49,067 nt of DNA from Acidimicrobiales bacterium. Its GTDB lineage: Bacteria; Actinomycetota; Acidimicrobiia; Acidimicrobiales; SHLQ01. Positions 24,096-32,224 of this stretch are shown here, in pieces. The number at the start of each line of letters is the position of its first letter. Position 1 is the first letter of the stretch. The notes below the pieces were generated by a model. That model did not search any database. It was not told the DNA's origin and was given only the letters and a program-made list of their open reading frames with translations. Both the position numbers and the translations under genes were made by a program. The DNA lies in NCBI GenBank assembly GCA_020629375.1, contig JAHDDK010000028.1, positions 1 to 49,067 on the forward strand. The letters are read 5' to 3'.

Positions 24096-26018
24096 TCAAC
24101 GCAGTCGCTCGGCCAGATCCAACACCCCATCGAGGTCGGCGACGGGCGAATCGAGCTCGTCGATCGTCCGTAGACCCATGCCCGTGTCGGTGGTCCACGT
24201 CGAGATGCGCGCCCGTTCGGCGGCACGGGAGACTCGAAGGTGGTCGACGAGCGGCCCACCGGCCCCCTTCTTCGGGTCGAAGGCGGGTGTGCACCGATTG
24301 ACGACGGTTGCCGTCGGATCGACCCCGGCGTCGCGGAGGTCGGTGACGAACGCCGATGCCTGTCCGAGGGAGGTGCCGGTCGCTGATGCGATCACGACGA
24401 AGCTCGTCGACGATGACCGCAGGATCTCATGCATTGCGTCGCCGCGCTCTCGGAATCCGTTCTCGAGTCCATCGAAGCTCTTGAAGAACGTCACCGCATC
24501 GCGCACGACCGAACCGCCGACGGTCGACACGAGCTGGCCCACGACCCCGCCGAGTGCCCGGCCCACGAACGACCGCTGCTTGCCGTGCACGAGAAGTCGG
24601 TACACGCGGTTGTCGAGGAGTCGGCCCAACAAGTTGGGTGCATCGAGGAACGCAAGCGCGTCGGCCGACGGGGGAGTGTCGACGACGACGAGATCGATGT
24701 CGTCATCGTGATGAAGCTCCCACAGCCGTTCGACCGCCATGTACTCGGTCATGCCCGACAGTTGATTCATCATCGCCACGGCGAACTTCGACGTCAGGAT
24801 TGCGTCGGCCTGCTCGGGTGTGCCGTCTCGTCGAATGACCCGTTCGAAGGTTGCCGACGGGTCGAGCATCGTGGCGGCGAGGGTGCCCGCAGCGTCCGGT
24901 AGCTCGACGTCGGCGAGTTCGTTGGAGAGATCGTCGAGTCCGAGCGCATCGGCGAGGCGACGTGCGGGGTCGACCGTGATCAGGGCGACTCGCCGGCCGT
25001 CGATCGCGGCGCGCGCGGCGATCGCGGCACCGACCGAGGTCTTGCCAACACCGCCGGTCCCGACGGTGACGATGATCTCGGGACTCGCCAGGTCGATGGC
25101 GTCGACCTCGTCGAGGGTGACCGCATCGTCGACGGTTGTGGGTGGTTGAGTCTCTCCGCCGACGAGTGCGTCGATCCCGTCCGGGCCGATCACGCCGCCC
25201 GGGACCTCGGGGAGGATCAGGCGGGGAACCGGTAGTTCTTCTTCGAGGCGGGCGATGGCCTGCTGCTCGTTCTCGAAGCGGCGGGCCAGGCGGGGGCCGG
25301 CGGGGTGCTTTCCGAGCGCTCCCGATGGGTCTTCGGTCGGGAAGACCCGATTGACGACGACGCCCGCGAGGCGGATCCCCGGGTCGTCTTCGACGTCGAA
25401 AGCGGTCTCGGCAGTCTCGTTGACCGGCGTCTCCTCGGCTGTCGTTACGAGGACGATCGCCGAACGCTCGTGATCGACGAGCAGCTCGTGAGCGCGGGCG
25501 CCCTGGTCGTGGATTGGTCCCTCCGTCGCCGTGAGCGCCACCTGTTTGGGCGCCCGGAGGAGTTCTCGTGCCCGCCCCGAAGCCGGGCCGTCGACGACGA
25601 CACGATCCCATTCGCCCGACTCGAGCGCGCTCCGCAGGTGGCCCATCAACAACACGTCTTTGATCCCGGGCACCGAGGTCGCAATGACCGACAACGCACC
25701 AGACCGCTCGAGACGATCGGCGACCAACCCCATGTTCTTTCCGGACAGCCAGCCGGCCAGCAGACGGTCGGCGGAAATGGACTCCCACCCCAACCCGTCG
25801 GCGATCATCGTGGGCTCACCCGTCGCCAGATCGCTCGCGTCGACATCGTTGCTGAGCAGGGCGGGGATCTGCTGTTGGCCACCGATCTCGACGATCAGTG
25901 TCCGATGACCAGCCGTTGCGGCAGCGCGTCCGAGGGTCGCGGTCAGTACCGTCTTCCCGACGCCGCCCTTGCCGGTGACGATCAGGAGTGGAAATGGGTA
26001 GTCGAATCGATCGCTCAC
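24096..26018 (-). CDS. Fused tandem Get3/ArsA-type ATPase
   Basis: A 640-residue protein made of two ArsA/Get3-like ATPase halves. The first has the deviant Walker A TGKGGVGKT near residue 20, keeping the signature lysine. The second has VGTGGVGKTS near residue 325, where that lysine is Thr. Later motifs include VVVDTPPSADAL and ITVDPARRLADAL in the second half. In many actinobacteria the equivalents are two adjacent genes (for example Rv3679 and Rv3680 of M. tuberculosis); here they form one chain. No arsenic genes are near, so an arsenite pump role is unlikely. The GTG at 26018 has AAGGA 7-8 bases upstream. Confidence 0.85.
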   Translation of the reverse strand: MSDRFDYPFPLLIVTGKGGVGKTVLTATLGRAAATAGHRTLIVEIGGQQQIPALLSNDVDASDLATGEPTMIADGLGWESISADRLLAGWLSGKNMGLVADRLERSGALSVIATSVPGIKDVLLMGHLRSALESGEWDRVVVDGPASGRARELLRAPKQVALTATEGPIHDQGARAHELLVDHERSAIVLVTTAEETPVNETAETAFDVEDDPGIRLAGVVVNRVFPTEDPSGALGKHPAGPRLARRFENEQQAIARLEEELPVPRLILPEVPGGVIGPDGIDALVGGETQPPTTVDDAVTLDEVDAIDLASPEIIVTVGTGGVGKTSVGAAIAARAAIDGRRVALITVDPARRLADALGLDDLSNELADVELPDAAGTLAATMLDPSATFERVIRRDGTPEQADAILTSKFAVAMMNQLSGMTEYMAVERLWELHHDDDIDLVVVDTPPSADALAFLDAPNLLGRLLDNRVYRLLVHGKQRSFVGRALGGVVGQLVSTVGGSVVRDAVTFFKSFDGLENGFRERGDAMHEILRSSSTSFVVIASATGTSLGQASAFVTDLRDAGVDPTATVVNRCTPAFDPKKGAGGPLVDHLRVSRAAERARISTWTTDTGMGLRTIDELDSPVADLDGVLDLAERLR

Positions 26019-26035
26019 GACGGAGTCCTTCAGAT

Positions 26036-27475
26036 GTGCGCTCGTCGGCACGGAGCCGACACGCCCGCCGGTCAATCGGCGTGTTGGCCCTGATTGTGAC
26101 GTCAATCATGGCGGCTTCTCCGCTCGGTGCGCAGGTGCCTGTGTCACAGGGCGATTCGGTCGCTCAGTCCGACGAAGACCAGCCGCTCGATCTCGGACCC
26201 GCCGGCTTCGTCGACGTCATCGAAGTGAACGGCCTTCTCGACCCCGTCATGGTCGACTTCATCGACCGGAGCCTCGACGCCTCGGAGTCCGGTGGATCGA
26301 AGGCCGTGGTGCTCCAGATGGAGAGTGACGGCCACGCGGTCGACGACGAGCGCCTCGCCGCATTGGCCGAGCGCATTCGAGCGTTCCCGGTACCCGTCTC
26401 GGTGTGGCTCGGCCCAGCGAACAACGGCGCCGCCAAGGGCGGTGCCGGTCAGCTCGCGCTCGCCTCGTCGCGGATCGGCATCTCGCCGGGTTCGGAGATC
26501 GGGGACTTCGGCGAGCAGATTGTCTCCGACAGCGCGCTCGGCCCTCTCGCGGACGTTCTGGCAGGTGGATTCGACGGAACGACGGTTGGATACGACGAAC
26601 TCCTCCAGATTGGGGCGAACGACGGCGACTTGCCGATCCAGAACGCTCCGGCGCTGCTCAACCATCTCCTCGAACTCCCCGAGTTCGACTTCCGGGTCAT
26701 CGGCCCCGGCGAAGAACTGCCGAACGGCTCGTTCCTCGCCGAAGACGCTGATCCGACCCGCGTCCCGACAACCGCGACCCGTTTCATCACGCTCCCCCTG
26801 ATCGAGCAGCAGTTCCACACCTTCGCCTCGCCAGCCGTCGCCTACTTGTTGTTCGTGATCGGGCTCGGTCTGCTCGTCTTCGAGCTCTATACCGCAGGCG
26901 TTGGCGTGGCAGGCGTGATCGGGGCGGGCAGCTTCCTCGCCGGGTCGTACGGCCTTGCCGTCCTCGATGCCCGCTGGTGGGCCGTCGCCCTCCTCGTCAT
27001 CGCGTTCATCGGCTTCGCGATCGACGTGCAGTCCGGCATTCAGGCGTTTTGGAGCGGCGTTGGCGTGCTGTTCTTCATCCTCGGATCGATCTTCTTGTTC
27101 GGCGAATATTCGATCGGCTGGTTGCCGCTCACAGTCGGCATCATCGGCATGTTGCTCGCCATGCTCTCCGGCATGCCGGCCATGGTGCGGACGCGCTTCT
27201 CGACCCCGACGATCGGCCGCGAGTGGATGATCGGTGAGATCGGCGAAGTGATCGAAGACGTCGACCCCGAAGGCGTCGTGATGTTGCGCGATGCTCCCTG
27301 GCGAGCCCGCACGAACCGCGCCACGCCCGTCAAAGCTGGCGAGCGCGCCCGAGTGATCGAGGTCGACGGACTCCTGTTGGAGGTCGAACCCGAGTCCGGC
27401 GGAGCGATCGACTACCGCGAACGTCGCCGCAACGAAGCCGACTCGGACACCGAAGCCGAAGCCGCCACCGACTGA
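26036..27475 (+). CDS. NfeD/ClpP-class membrane protein with probable loss of the serine nucleophile
   Basis: About 479 residues. An Arg-rich start plus a hydrophobic run ending in SPLGAQ forms a signal peptide. Residues 30-230 have the ClpP/SppA-like fold of NfeD1b proteins (VIEVNGLLDP, VVLQMESDG, SPGSEIGDF). Where family members have GARAASAG with the catalytic Ser, this reads GAAKGGAG. Four membrane segments follow, then an OB-fold NfeD domain (GEIGEVIEDVDPEGVV). Known relatives work with stomatin-type proteins in membrane quality control. Start is uncertain: GTG 26036 has GGAG upstream, and GTG 25988 and ATG 25994 are in frame but overlap the divergent ATPase gene. Confidence 0.82.
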   Translation: MRSSARSRHARRSIGVLALIVTSIMAASPLGAQVPVSQGDSVAQSDEDQPLDLGPAGFVDVIEVNGLLDPVMVDFIDRSLDASESGGSKAVVLQMESDGHAVDDERLAALAERIRAFPVPVSVWLGPANNGAAKGGAGQLALASSRIGISPGSEIGDFGEQIVSDSALGPLADVLAGGFDGTTVGYDELLQIGANDGDLPIQNAPALLNHLLELPEFDFRVIGPGEELPNGSFLAEDADPTRVPTTATRFITLPLIEQQFHTFASPAVAYLLFVIGLGLLVFELYTAGVGVAGVIGAGSFLAGSYGLAVLDARWWAVALLVIAFIGFAIDVQSGIQAFWSGVGVLFFILGSIFLFGEYSIGWLPLTVGIIGMLLAMLSGMPAMVRTRFSTPTIGREWMIGEIGEVIEDVDPEGVVMLRDAPWRARTNRATPVKAGERARVIEVDGLLLEVEPESGGAIDYRERRRNEADSDTEAEAATD

Positions 27476-27479
27476 CCCA

Positions 27480-27536
27480 CCGCGACATCGGGGTCAGACC
27501 CTCGCGTCGCGGTTGCTCGTACCGGCCTCGGTCGGG
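27480..27536. repeat. GGGGTCA-type hairpin repeat, VapBC-flanking copy 1
   Basis: Outer arms CCGCGAC (27480-27486) and GTCGCGG (27506-27512) enclose GGGGTCAGACCCTC. CCTCGGTCGGG follows at 27526-27536. The same two blocks recur in the same order at 28261-28296 on the other side of the VapBC genes. It starts 5 bases after the NfeD stop and separates convergent genes. Confidence 0.65.
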
Positions 27537-27568
27537 ACCCTGCCCCCCAGACATGTTCGCTGGCGAAT

Positions 27569-27982
27569 TCAGATGGTGAGAATCCCGACGTTGGGGTGTC
27601 GACTCGCGAGGCGCCCCAGGTCATCGGGATCGTGCGTGACGACGACGCCACCTCCGAGCCGGATCGTCGTCGCAACGACGAGGGCGTCGACCGCCATCTC
27701 GCTGCCTGCTTGTGCATCGGCGAGAAGGTGACCGGCGATGCGGGCGACCCGAGCTCCTGTGGTGATCGTCTTTGCGAATCCGCGCTGCAGCAAGGCGTCG
27801 ATGGGTTCGTCGTGACCTCGGCCTCGGTACAGCTCGACGAGCACGGCCGTCGGTATCCGGACCGGCGCGTTGCGGTCGTGGGCCGTGTGCAGCGCCGCAC
27901 GGACGTGTTGGTGGCGGCGTTCGTTGACGTGGGGGCGGGCCAGTGACGACACGGCCTCGGTGTCGAGGACTAGGACGGCCAC
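27569..27982 (-). CDS. vapC: PIN-domain toxin of a VapBC pair
   Basis: A 137-residue PIN-domain ribonuclease. The acidic metal-binding residues are visible in order: Asp in LVLDTEAV, Glu in VLVELYRG, Asp in MAVDALVV and Asp in VTHDPDDL. Family members cleave specific RNAs, often tRNAs, when freed from antitoxin. The GTG at 27982 lies 13 bases inside the antitoxin gene, so translation is coupled. The module is bracketed by two similar repeats. Confidence 0.87.
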   Translation of the reverse strand: MAVLVLDTEAVSSLARPHVNERRHQHVRAALHTAHDRNAPVRIPTAVLVELYRGRGHDEPIDALLQRGFAKTITTGARVARIAGHLLADAQAGSEMAVDALVVATTIRLGGGVVVTHDPDDLGRLASRHPNVGILTI

Positions 27983-28188
27983 GCAGCTCGAGCGTCGCGA
28001 AGTGCGTCGTCGGGAGTCGAGCCAAACTCGGCATCGAGTTCGGAGAGGTAGGTGGCGAGCAGTTCTCGCTCGAGTTCGTTCTCGACAGCCCGTGCCACGA
28101 ACGAGCTCAATCCGCGATTGCCAACATGATCTTCGACGCGCGCTGCGAGCTCTTCCTCGACGCTGACGGACCACTTTCGGACGGCCAT
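27970..28188 (-). CDS. vapB: Ribbon-helix-helix antitoxin of a VapBC pair
   Basis: A 72-residue protein. The N-terminal KWSVSVEEELAARVEDHV pattern is a ribbon-helix-helix DNA-binding unit followed by LSSFVARAVENEL. The C-terminal tail (DAEFGSTPDDALRDARAAW) would wrap and block the toxin. It precedes vapC with a 13-base overlap. TAGGAT lies 6 bases before the ATG and a 16-base palindrome covers that -10 element, so autorepression by the complex is likely. Confidence 0.87.
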   Translation of the reverse strand: MAVRKWSVSVEEELAARVEDHVGNRGLSSFVARAVENELERELLATYLSELDAEFGSTPDDALRDARAAWPS

Positions 28189-28194
28189 ATGTGA

Positions 28195-28211
28195 ATCCTA
28201 CCATGGTAGGA
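28195..28211 (-). promoter_or_regulatory. vapBC promoter and operator palindrome
   Basis: TCCTACCATGGTAGGA (28196-28211) is a perfect palindrome. Minus-strand TAGGAT (28200-28195) overlaps it and ends 6 bases before the vapB ATG, with no Shine-Dalgarno. This is a typical autoregulation layout; the binding protein is inferred. Confidence 0.65.
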
Positions 28212-28260
28212 AACCCAATGAGGATCGATGCCGCGCCCAGGCGACGATGCCGGCGACGTC

Positions 28261-28296
28261 GGGGTCAGACCCTCGCGGTGGCGGCCCTCGGTCGGG
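28261..28296. repeat. GGGGTCA-type repeat, VapBC-flanking copy 2
   Basis: GGGGTCAGACCCTCGCG (28261-28277) and CCCTCGGTCGGGG (28285-28296) repeat the blocks at 27490-27536 in the same orientation. Unlike other copies it is not at a gene 3' end; it lies in the whiB upstream region. Confidence 0.6.
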
Positions 28297-28309
28297 GAGA
28301 TGAACGGGG

Positions 28310-28330
28310 GGCGAACCTTCCCGGTTCGCC
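28310..28330 (+). other. Stem-loop in the whiB leader region
   Basis: GGCGAACC (28310-28317) and GGTTCGCC (28323-28330) form a perfect 8-bp stem with loop TTCCC; flanking G and C runs could extend it. It lies about 80 bases before the whiB start. It could be an attenuator, an operator or chance. Nothing else is visible in 28331-28400. Confidence 0.4.
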
Positions 28331-28408
28331 AGCGCCCCCCTTGTCGGATGTCACACCACGCGCCTAGGTTCGCCACGGGGGCCGAATTGGCACCTCGAGG
28401 AGGAGAAT

Positions 28409-28663
28409 TTGGCGGTTCAAACCGACTTCGGTGGTATCGGATGGCAAGACCAGGCCGCATGTCGCGGTCCGCTCGGCGGCGTCTTCTTTCCACCAACCAC
28501 CACCGAACGCAAGCGAGAGAAACTGGCACGCGAGGCACGTGCCAAAGAAATTTGCCGGGAGTGCCCGGTCCTACGCGAATGCCGCGACTACGCACTCGAG
28601 ATTCGAGAGCCTCACGGAGTCTGGGGCGGCATGAGCGAAAACGAGCGTCGAGCGCTCATCTGA
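28409..28663 (+). CDS. WhiB-family Fe-S transcriptional regulator
   Basis: An 84-residue WhiB protein. Cluster cysteines are C18, C49, C52 and C58 in the usual CxnCx2Cx5C order, followed by the hallmark [11 protein letters not shown] turn. WhiB proteins bind an oxygen- or NO-sensitive [4Fe-4S] cluster and act with the primary sigma factor. The start is TTG at 28409 with a strong AGGAGGAG 5 bases upstream. In mycobacteria whiB4 also lies near the Get3-like ATPase genes, so a WhiB4-type role is possible, but I would not name it. Confidence 0.93.
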   Translation: MAVQTDFGGIGWQDQAACRGPLGGVFFPPTTTERKREKLAREARAKEICRECPVLRECRDYALEIREPHGVWGGMSENERRALI

Positions 28664-28669
28664 AACCGG

Positions 28670-28693
28670 CGGCTCCGACTCACTCCGGAGCCG
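28670..28693. terminator. Possible bidirectional terminator between whiB and selB
   Basis: CGGCTCCG (28670-28677) and CGGAGCCG (28686-28693) form an 8-bp GC stem with an 8-base loop between the convergent genes. There is no T-run, and it includes the selB stop codon. Confidence 0.45.
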
Positions 28694-30404
28694 GAAGGCG
28701 AGGCCCGGCAATCCGCACGTCTTCGCGCCGTCGCGTCATGCCGGTCTCGTCTAGGCGCGACAACAACGGCATCGCATGCTTGCGCGTGTTGCCCATGGCC
28801 TGGCGCACTTCGGAAACGGTGATGCCTTCGGGCTGCGCCGCGAGCAACGAGGCCAGAAGCGTGGCGGCCCGATCGAGCGTTTCGGGCGCGTAATAGACGC
28901 CGTCGATCGCGATCACTTCGCCGCGTCGGACCAGTTCGCGGATTTCGGCCGGGTCGACCCCATCGGGGTCGGGCGGCACGAACCCACCGTCCCGTAGTGC
29001 CGCAACCCATGGATGGTCGGCCAACGTGTCAGCAGCGTCGGCGAGCCGCACCCGGCCGGCATCGACCGAGACATCTCCAAGGAGTTCGAGAGCGGCTCGT
29101 TGGCGTTCGTCGAGTGCCGCGAGGTCGAGACCGAGAGGTCCGGCTTCGTCGATCTGGGTACGCAGATCCTCGAGTGCGGTCGCGAGCGTCCCGGGTTCGA
29201 CCACCCAACGCCCGACGTCGGCATCGCGCTCCTCGCCGGTGAGCAGCCGGAGCTCGTCGACGTCGACCCAGCCCCGCTCGGCGATCACGCGATCGACCGA
29301 CCGATCTGGCGCTGCGTCGGCGGCCTTCACCTGTGGGTCGACGTCGAGGACCTCGCCGCCACCGATCGTTTCGGCTCGACCGGCTTCGCGAAGGATGAAC
29401 CGGTCGCCGGGGAGCAATGGCAGCGGGTGCGGAAGGAAAACGCGGATGTGGCCGGTCGCGCCAGGAGCGATCGTCGACAGACCGAGGATGCGGACGCGCA
29501 CCGCATGTTCACCTGCGCCCATGTAGAGCAGATGTGCACCACGGCGCGACACCTCGTGGTCGAGCGAGTCGAGTACCGAAAGCGACCCGTCGAACACGGT
29601 GGTCTCGTGCCAGTCGCCGCTGCGCACCAGCACGTCGCCACGACCGAGCTCGTCGTGGCCGACACCGGTCAAGTTGATGGCCGTGCGGTTGCCGGGCCCG
29701 ACCTTGGTCCGCTCGGCGTGCAGGCTCTGCAACGCCCGGATCCGCACGGGCGTACGCTGTGGGAGCAGCACGAGTTCGTCGTCGACCCGGATGCGACCAC
29801 CGGTGAGGGTGCCGGTCACGACGGTGCCCGACCCCTTGGCCGAGAAGGCTCGATCGACCCACAGTCGCGGCGCGCCGCGGTCGGCAGCGTCGGGCGTGTC
29901 GTCAAGCATGGCATCGATCGCGGCCCGCAGATCGTCGAGACCGGTTCCGTCGAGCGAGTCGACGCCGATCACCGGAGCGGTCTCGAGGAACGTGCCCGCA
30001 ACTCGCTCTTCGATGTCGAGCATGGCGAGCTCGATGAGGTCGTCGTCGGCCAAGCCCACTTTGGTGAGGGCGACGATCCCGTGCCGCACGCCGAGCAACT
30101 GAAGGATCCGAAGGTGCTCTTCGGTCTGAGGCTTCCACCCTTCGTTGGCGTCGACCACGAACAGGCAGGCATCGACCGCGCCGACCCCAGCGAGCATGTT
30201 CTTCAGAAATCGGATGTGACCGGGCACGTCGACCAGCGACAAGACGCGTCCCGACGGGAGCCGTGCCGATGCGAAGCCAAGGTCGATGGTCAGGCCGCGC
30301 GCCTTCTCTTCGGCAAAGCGATCGGGGTCCGTGCCGGTGAGGGCCCGGACCAGAGTCGATTTCCCGTGGTCGACGTGGCCGGCGGTCGAAACGACGTGAC
30401 TCAC
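28680..30404 (-). CDS. selB: Selenocysteine-specific elongation factor
   Basis: A 574-residue SelB, the GTPase that brings selenocysteinyl-tRNA to UGA codons marked by a SECIS element. G1 is AGHVDHGKST, G3 is DVPGH, and the RGLTIDLGF segment fits SelB. The G4 motif reads TKVG rather than NKxD. Domains II and III follow, and the C-terminal 180 residues form the winged-helix array that binds SECIS RNA. The GTG start at 30404 overlaps the selA stop (GTGA), so selA and selB are coupled. No selenoprotein gene or tRNA-Sec gene was found in the window. Confidence 0.95.
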   Translation of the reverse strand: MSHVVSTAGHVDHGKSTLVRALTGTDPDRFAEEKARGLTIDLGFASARLPSGRVLSLVDVPGHIRFLKNMLAGVGAVDACLFVVDANEGWKPQTEEHLRILQLLGVRHGIVALTKVGLADDDLIELAMLDIEERVAGTFLETAPVIGVDSLDGTGLDDLRAAIDAMLDDTPDAADRGAPRLWVDRAFSAKGSGTVVTGTLTGGRIRVDDELVLLPQRTPVRIRALQSLHAERTKVGPGNRTAINLTGVGHDELGRGDVLVRSGDWHETTVFDGSLSVLDSLDHEVSRRGAHLLYMGAGEHAVRVRILGLSTIAPGATGHIRVFLPHPLPLLPGDRFILREAGRAETIGGGEVLDVDPQVKAADAAPDRSVDRVIAERGWVDVDELRLLTGEERDADVGRWVVEPGTLATALEDLRTQIDEAGPLGLDLAALDERQRAALELLGDVSVDAGRVRLADAADTLADHPWVAALRDGGFVPPDPDGVDPAEIRELVRRGEVIAIDGVYYAPETLDRAATLLASLLAAQPEGITVSEVRQAMGNTRKHAMPLLSRLDETGMTRRREDVRIAGPRLPAPE

Positions 30405-31675
30405 GCGGGAAGTGCTCCGATCGCTGAGGCGACGAGTTGATCATCGGCGGGGTCGACCGTGCGGACGTCGCAGATCGTCGTGTCTTCGACGACCCGCGCC
30501 ATGATCGGTGTCGGCTGCGATCGAAGGGACGCTCGCACGTCGCCGGGCACGGCGATCGCGATCGAGGGGATTTCGACGGTCGGCAAGGTGCCGCCTCCGG
30601 GCACCGCCATCGAGTCGATGACGTGCGCCTCGGGATGCGCCGAGTGGGCGACGATCACATCTGCCCGTGCCCGAAGGTCTTCGAGGGGCGTCGTCGCCAT
30701 CCGCCAGAACGGGATGGCGTCGCCGTCGCGGCGCAGATACGCCATCGCGAGATCTTGGAGGGCCCCGAGGACGAGGCCGCCGGGACGCAGCGCCCGAGCG
30801 AGCGGATGACGTGCGCACGCCTTCACCAGATCAGCGTCACCGGCGATGATCCCTGCTTGTGGGCCCCCGAGGAGTTTGTCCCCCGAGAAGGCGACGAGCC
30901 GGGCGCCGGCCTGCAGCGTTTGTTTGGCGGCGGGTTCGTCGGCGAGCCAGCTTGGTGGCCCATCGTGGAGCCACGGACAGGCCGCGTCGAGCAGTCCCGA
31001 ACCAATGTCGGACACGAGCGGCACGCCGAGGTCGGCGAGCGCCGCAGTGGATGGCATCTCGGTGAACCCGGTGATCCGATAGTTGGACTGATGGATCTGC
31101 ATCACCATGGCGATGTCGTAGGACGGGTCGTCGATCCTGGCGGCGTAGTCGGCGCGACGCGTGCGGTTGGTCGTGCCGACCTCGACGAGCGTTGCGCCGG
31201 ACTGCTCCATCACCTCGGGCACCCGGAATCCGCCCCCGATCTCGACGAGCTCACCTCGGGAAACAGCGACTCCTCGACCGCGAGCCAACGCGGCGAGGAT
31301 CAACATCACGGCACTCGCGCAGTTGTTGACCACGATCGCCGACTCGGCACCGCAGAGCTGGGCGAGCAGGCGAGGGGCGTGTGATTGGCGCGAACCGCGT
31401 TCGCCGGTGCGGAGATCGAGTTCGAGGTTCCGGAAGCCCGCGTCCTGATGCACGCCATATGGTGCCCGCCCGAGATTGGTGTGCAGCAGGGTGCCGGTGG
31501 CATTGACCACCCGTTGCAGTGTGGTCCGGTTGAACTCGTCGACGAGCGACTCGGCCTGGGTGTGGTCTCCCGAGGCGATGGCTTGGCGCGCGATGTCGAC
31601 GAGGATCGGATGCGGCAGTCCCGAGTCGGCCAGGGACCGTGCTAAGGCATCGACCGACGGAGGGCGTTCCTGCAC
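30401..31675 (-). CDS. selA: L-seryl-tRNA(Sec) selenium transferase
   Basis: A 424-residue PLP enzyme that converts seryl-tRNA(Sec) to selenocysteinyl-tRNA(Sec). Landmarks are VVNATGTLLHTNLGRAP near residue 60, VNNCASAVMLIL, and the PLP lysine in FSGDKLLGGPQAG. Length fits the bacterial family. I chose the GTG at 31675 because TACGCT lies 6 bases upstream; longer readings run antisense into the GNAT gene. selB follows with a 4-base overlap. selD is not in the window. Confidence 0.95.
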   Translation of the reverse strand: MQERPPSVDALARSLADSGLPHPILVDIARQAIASGDHTQAESLVDEFNRTTLQRVVNATGTLLHTNLGRAPYGVHQDAGFRNLELDLRTGERGSRQSHAPRLLAQLCGAESAIVVNNCASAVMLILAALARGRGVAVSRGELVEIGGGFRVPEVMEQSGATLVEVGTTNRTRRADYAARIDDPSYDIAMVMQIHQSNYRITGFTEMPSTAALADLGVPLVSDIGSGLLDAACPWLHDGPPSWLADEPAAKQTLQAGARLVAFSGDKLLGGPQAGIIAGDADLVKACARHPLARALRPGGLVLGALQDLAMAYLRRDGDAIPFWRMATTPLEDLRARADVIVAHSAHPEAHVIDSMAVPGGGTLPTVEIPSIAIAVPGDVRASLRSQPTPIMARVVEDTTICDVRTVDPADDQLVASAIGALPA

Positions 31676-31680
31676 GCCAC

Positions 31681-31687
31681 TAGCGTA
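31681..31687. promoter_or_regulatory. Shared divergent -10 element for selA and the GNAT gene
   Basis: TAGCGTA contains plus-strand TAGCGT, 7 bases before the GTG at 31694, and minus-strand TACGCT, 6 bases before the GTG at 31675. Five bases are common to both hexamers. The start codons are only 18 bases apart, so both mRNAs should be leaderless. Confidence 0.55.
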
Positions 31688-31693
31688 AGGGCC

Positions 31694-32224
31694 GTGACGA
31701 CCCCACCGACGATCGAATCCGAACGCCTCATCCTTCGGCCATTCGAACCGTCGGATTTCGAACCGATGGCCGCGTTCTACGCCGATGAGGTGTCGTCGTT
31801 CTACGGCGGTCCCTGCAACCGCGAAGAAGCCTGGCGCAAGTTCGTCATGTACCCCGGCCACTGGACCCTTCGGGGCTATGGGCCCTGGGCACTCGAAACC
31901 AAGGACACCAGTCAATACATCGGACTGGCCGGGCTCTGGTATCCCGAGTCCTGGCCCGAGCCGGAGCTCACCTGGGCGTTGCTACCTGATTTCCACGGAC
32001 TCGGCTACGCGACCGAAGCGGGCAATCGCAGCCTGCAGGCGGCCTACGACGACTTCGGGTGGAAGACGGCCGTGAGCGTGATCGCGCTGGACAACACGCC
32101 CTCAGCTCGAGTCGCCGAGCGAATGGGCGCGACCAACGAAGGCGTCATCGACTACCGCTACGGACAAGCTCACCTCTGGCGACACCAAACTCTCGAGTCA
32201 CTCCGGGGTCAGACACCAACATGA
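31694..32224 (+). CDS. GNAT family N-acetyltransferase (RimJ/RimL type)
   Basis: A 176-residue GNAT protein. It opens with ESERLILRPFEPSDFEPM, typical of RimJ/RimL-like members. The acetyl-CoA-binding turn lies around DFHGLGYATEAGN, and a later ALDNTPSARVAERMGA segment matches the family's NxxSxxxxEKxGF region. The acceptor could be a protein N-terminus or small molecule. The stop codon and last residues (GQTPT) are encoded by the repeat at 32207-32248. It has a leaderless-type promoter shared with selA. Confidence 0.9.
   Translation: MTTPPTIESERLILRPFEPSDFEPMAAFYADEVSSFYGGPCNREEAWRKFVMYPGHWTLRGYGPWALETKDTSQYIGLAGLWYPESWPEPELTWALLPDFHGLGYATEAGNRSLQAAYDDFGWKTAVSVIALDNTPSARVAERMGATNEGVIDYRYGQAHLWRHQTLESLRGQTPT

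Noticed and set aside
24096..26018. Arsenical pump ATPase of an ars operon
   Set aside because: No arsB, arsC or arsR gene is adjacent; the layout matches the actinobacterial Get3-like ATPases instead.
28664..31693. tRNA-Sec (selC) near selA-selB
   Set aside because: The gaps around these genes are too short for a tRNA-Sec of about 95 bases, and no such fold was found.
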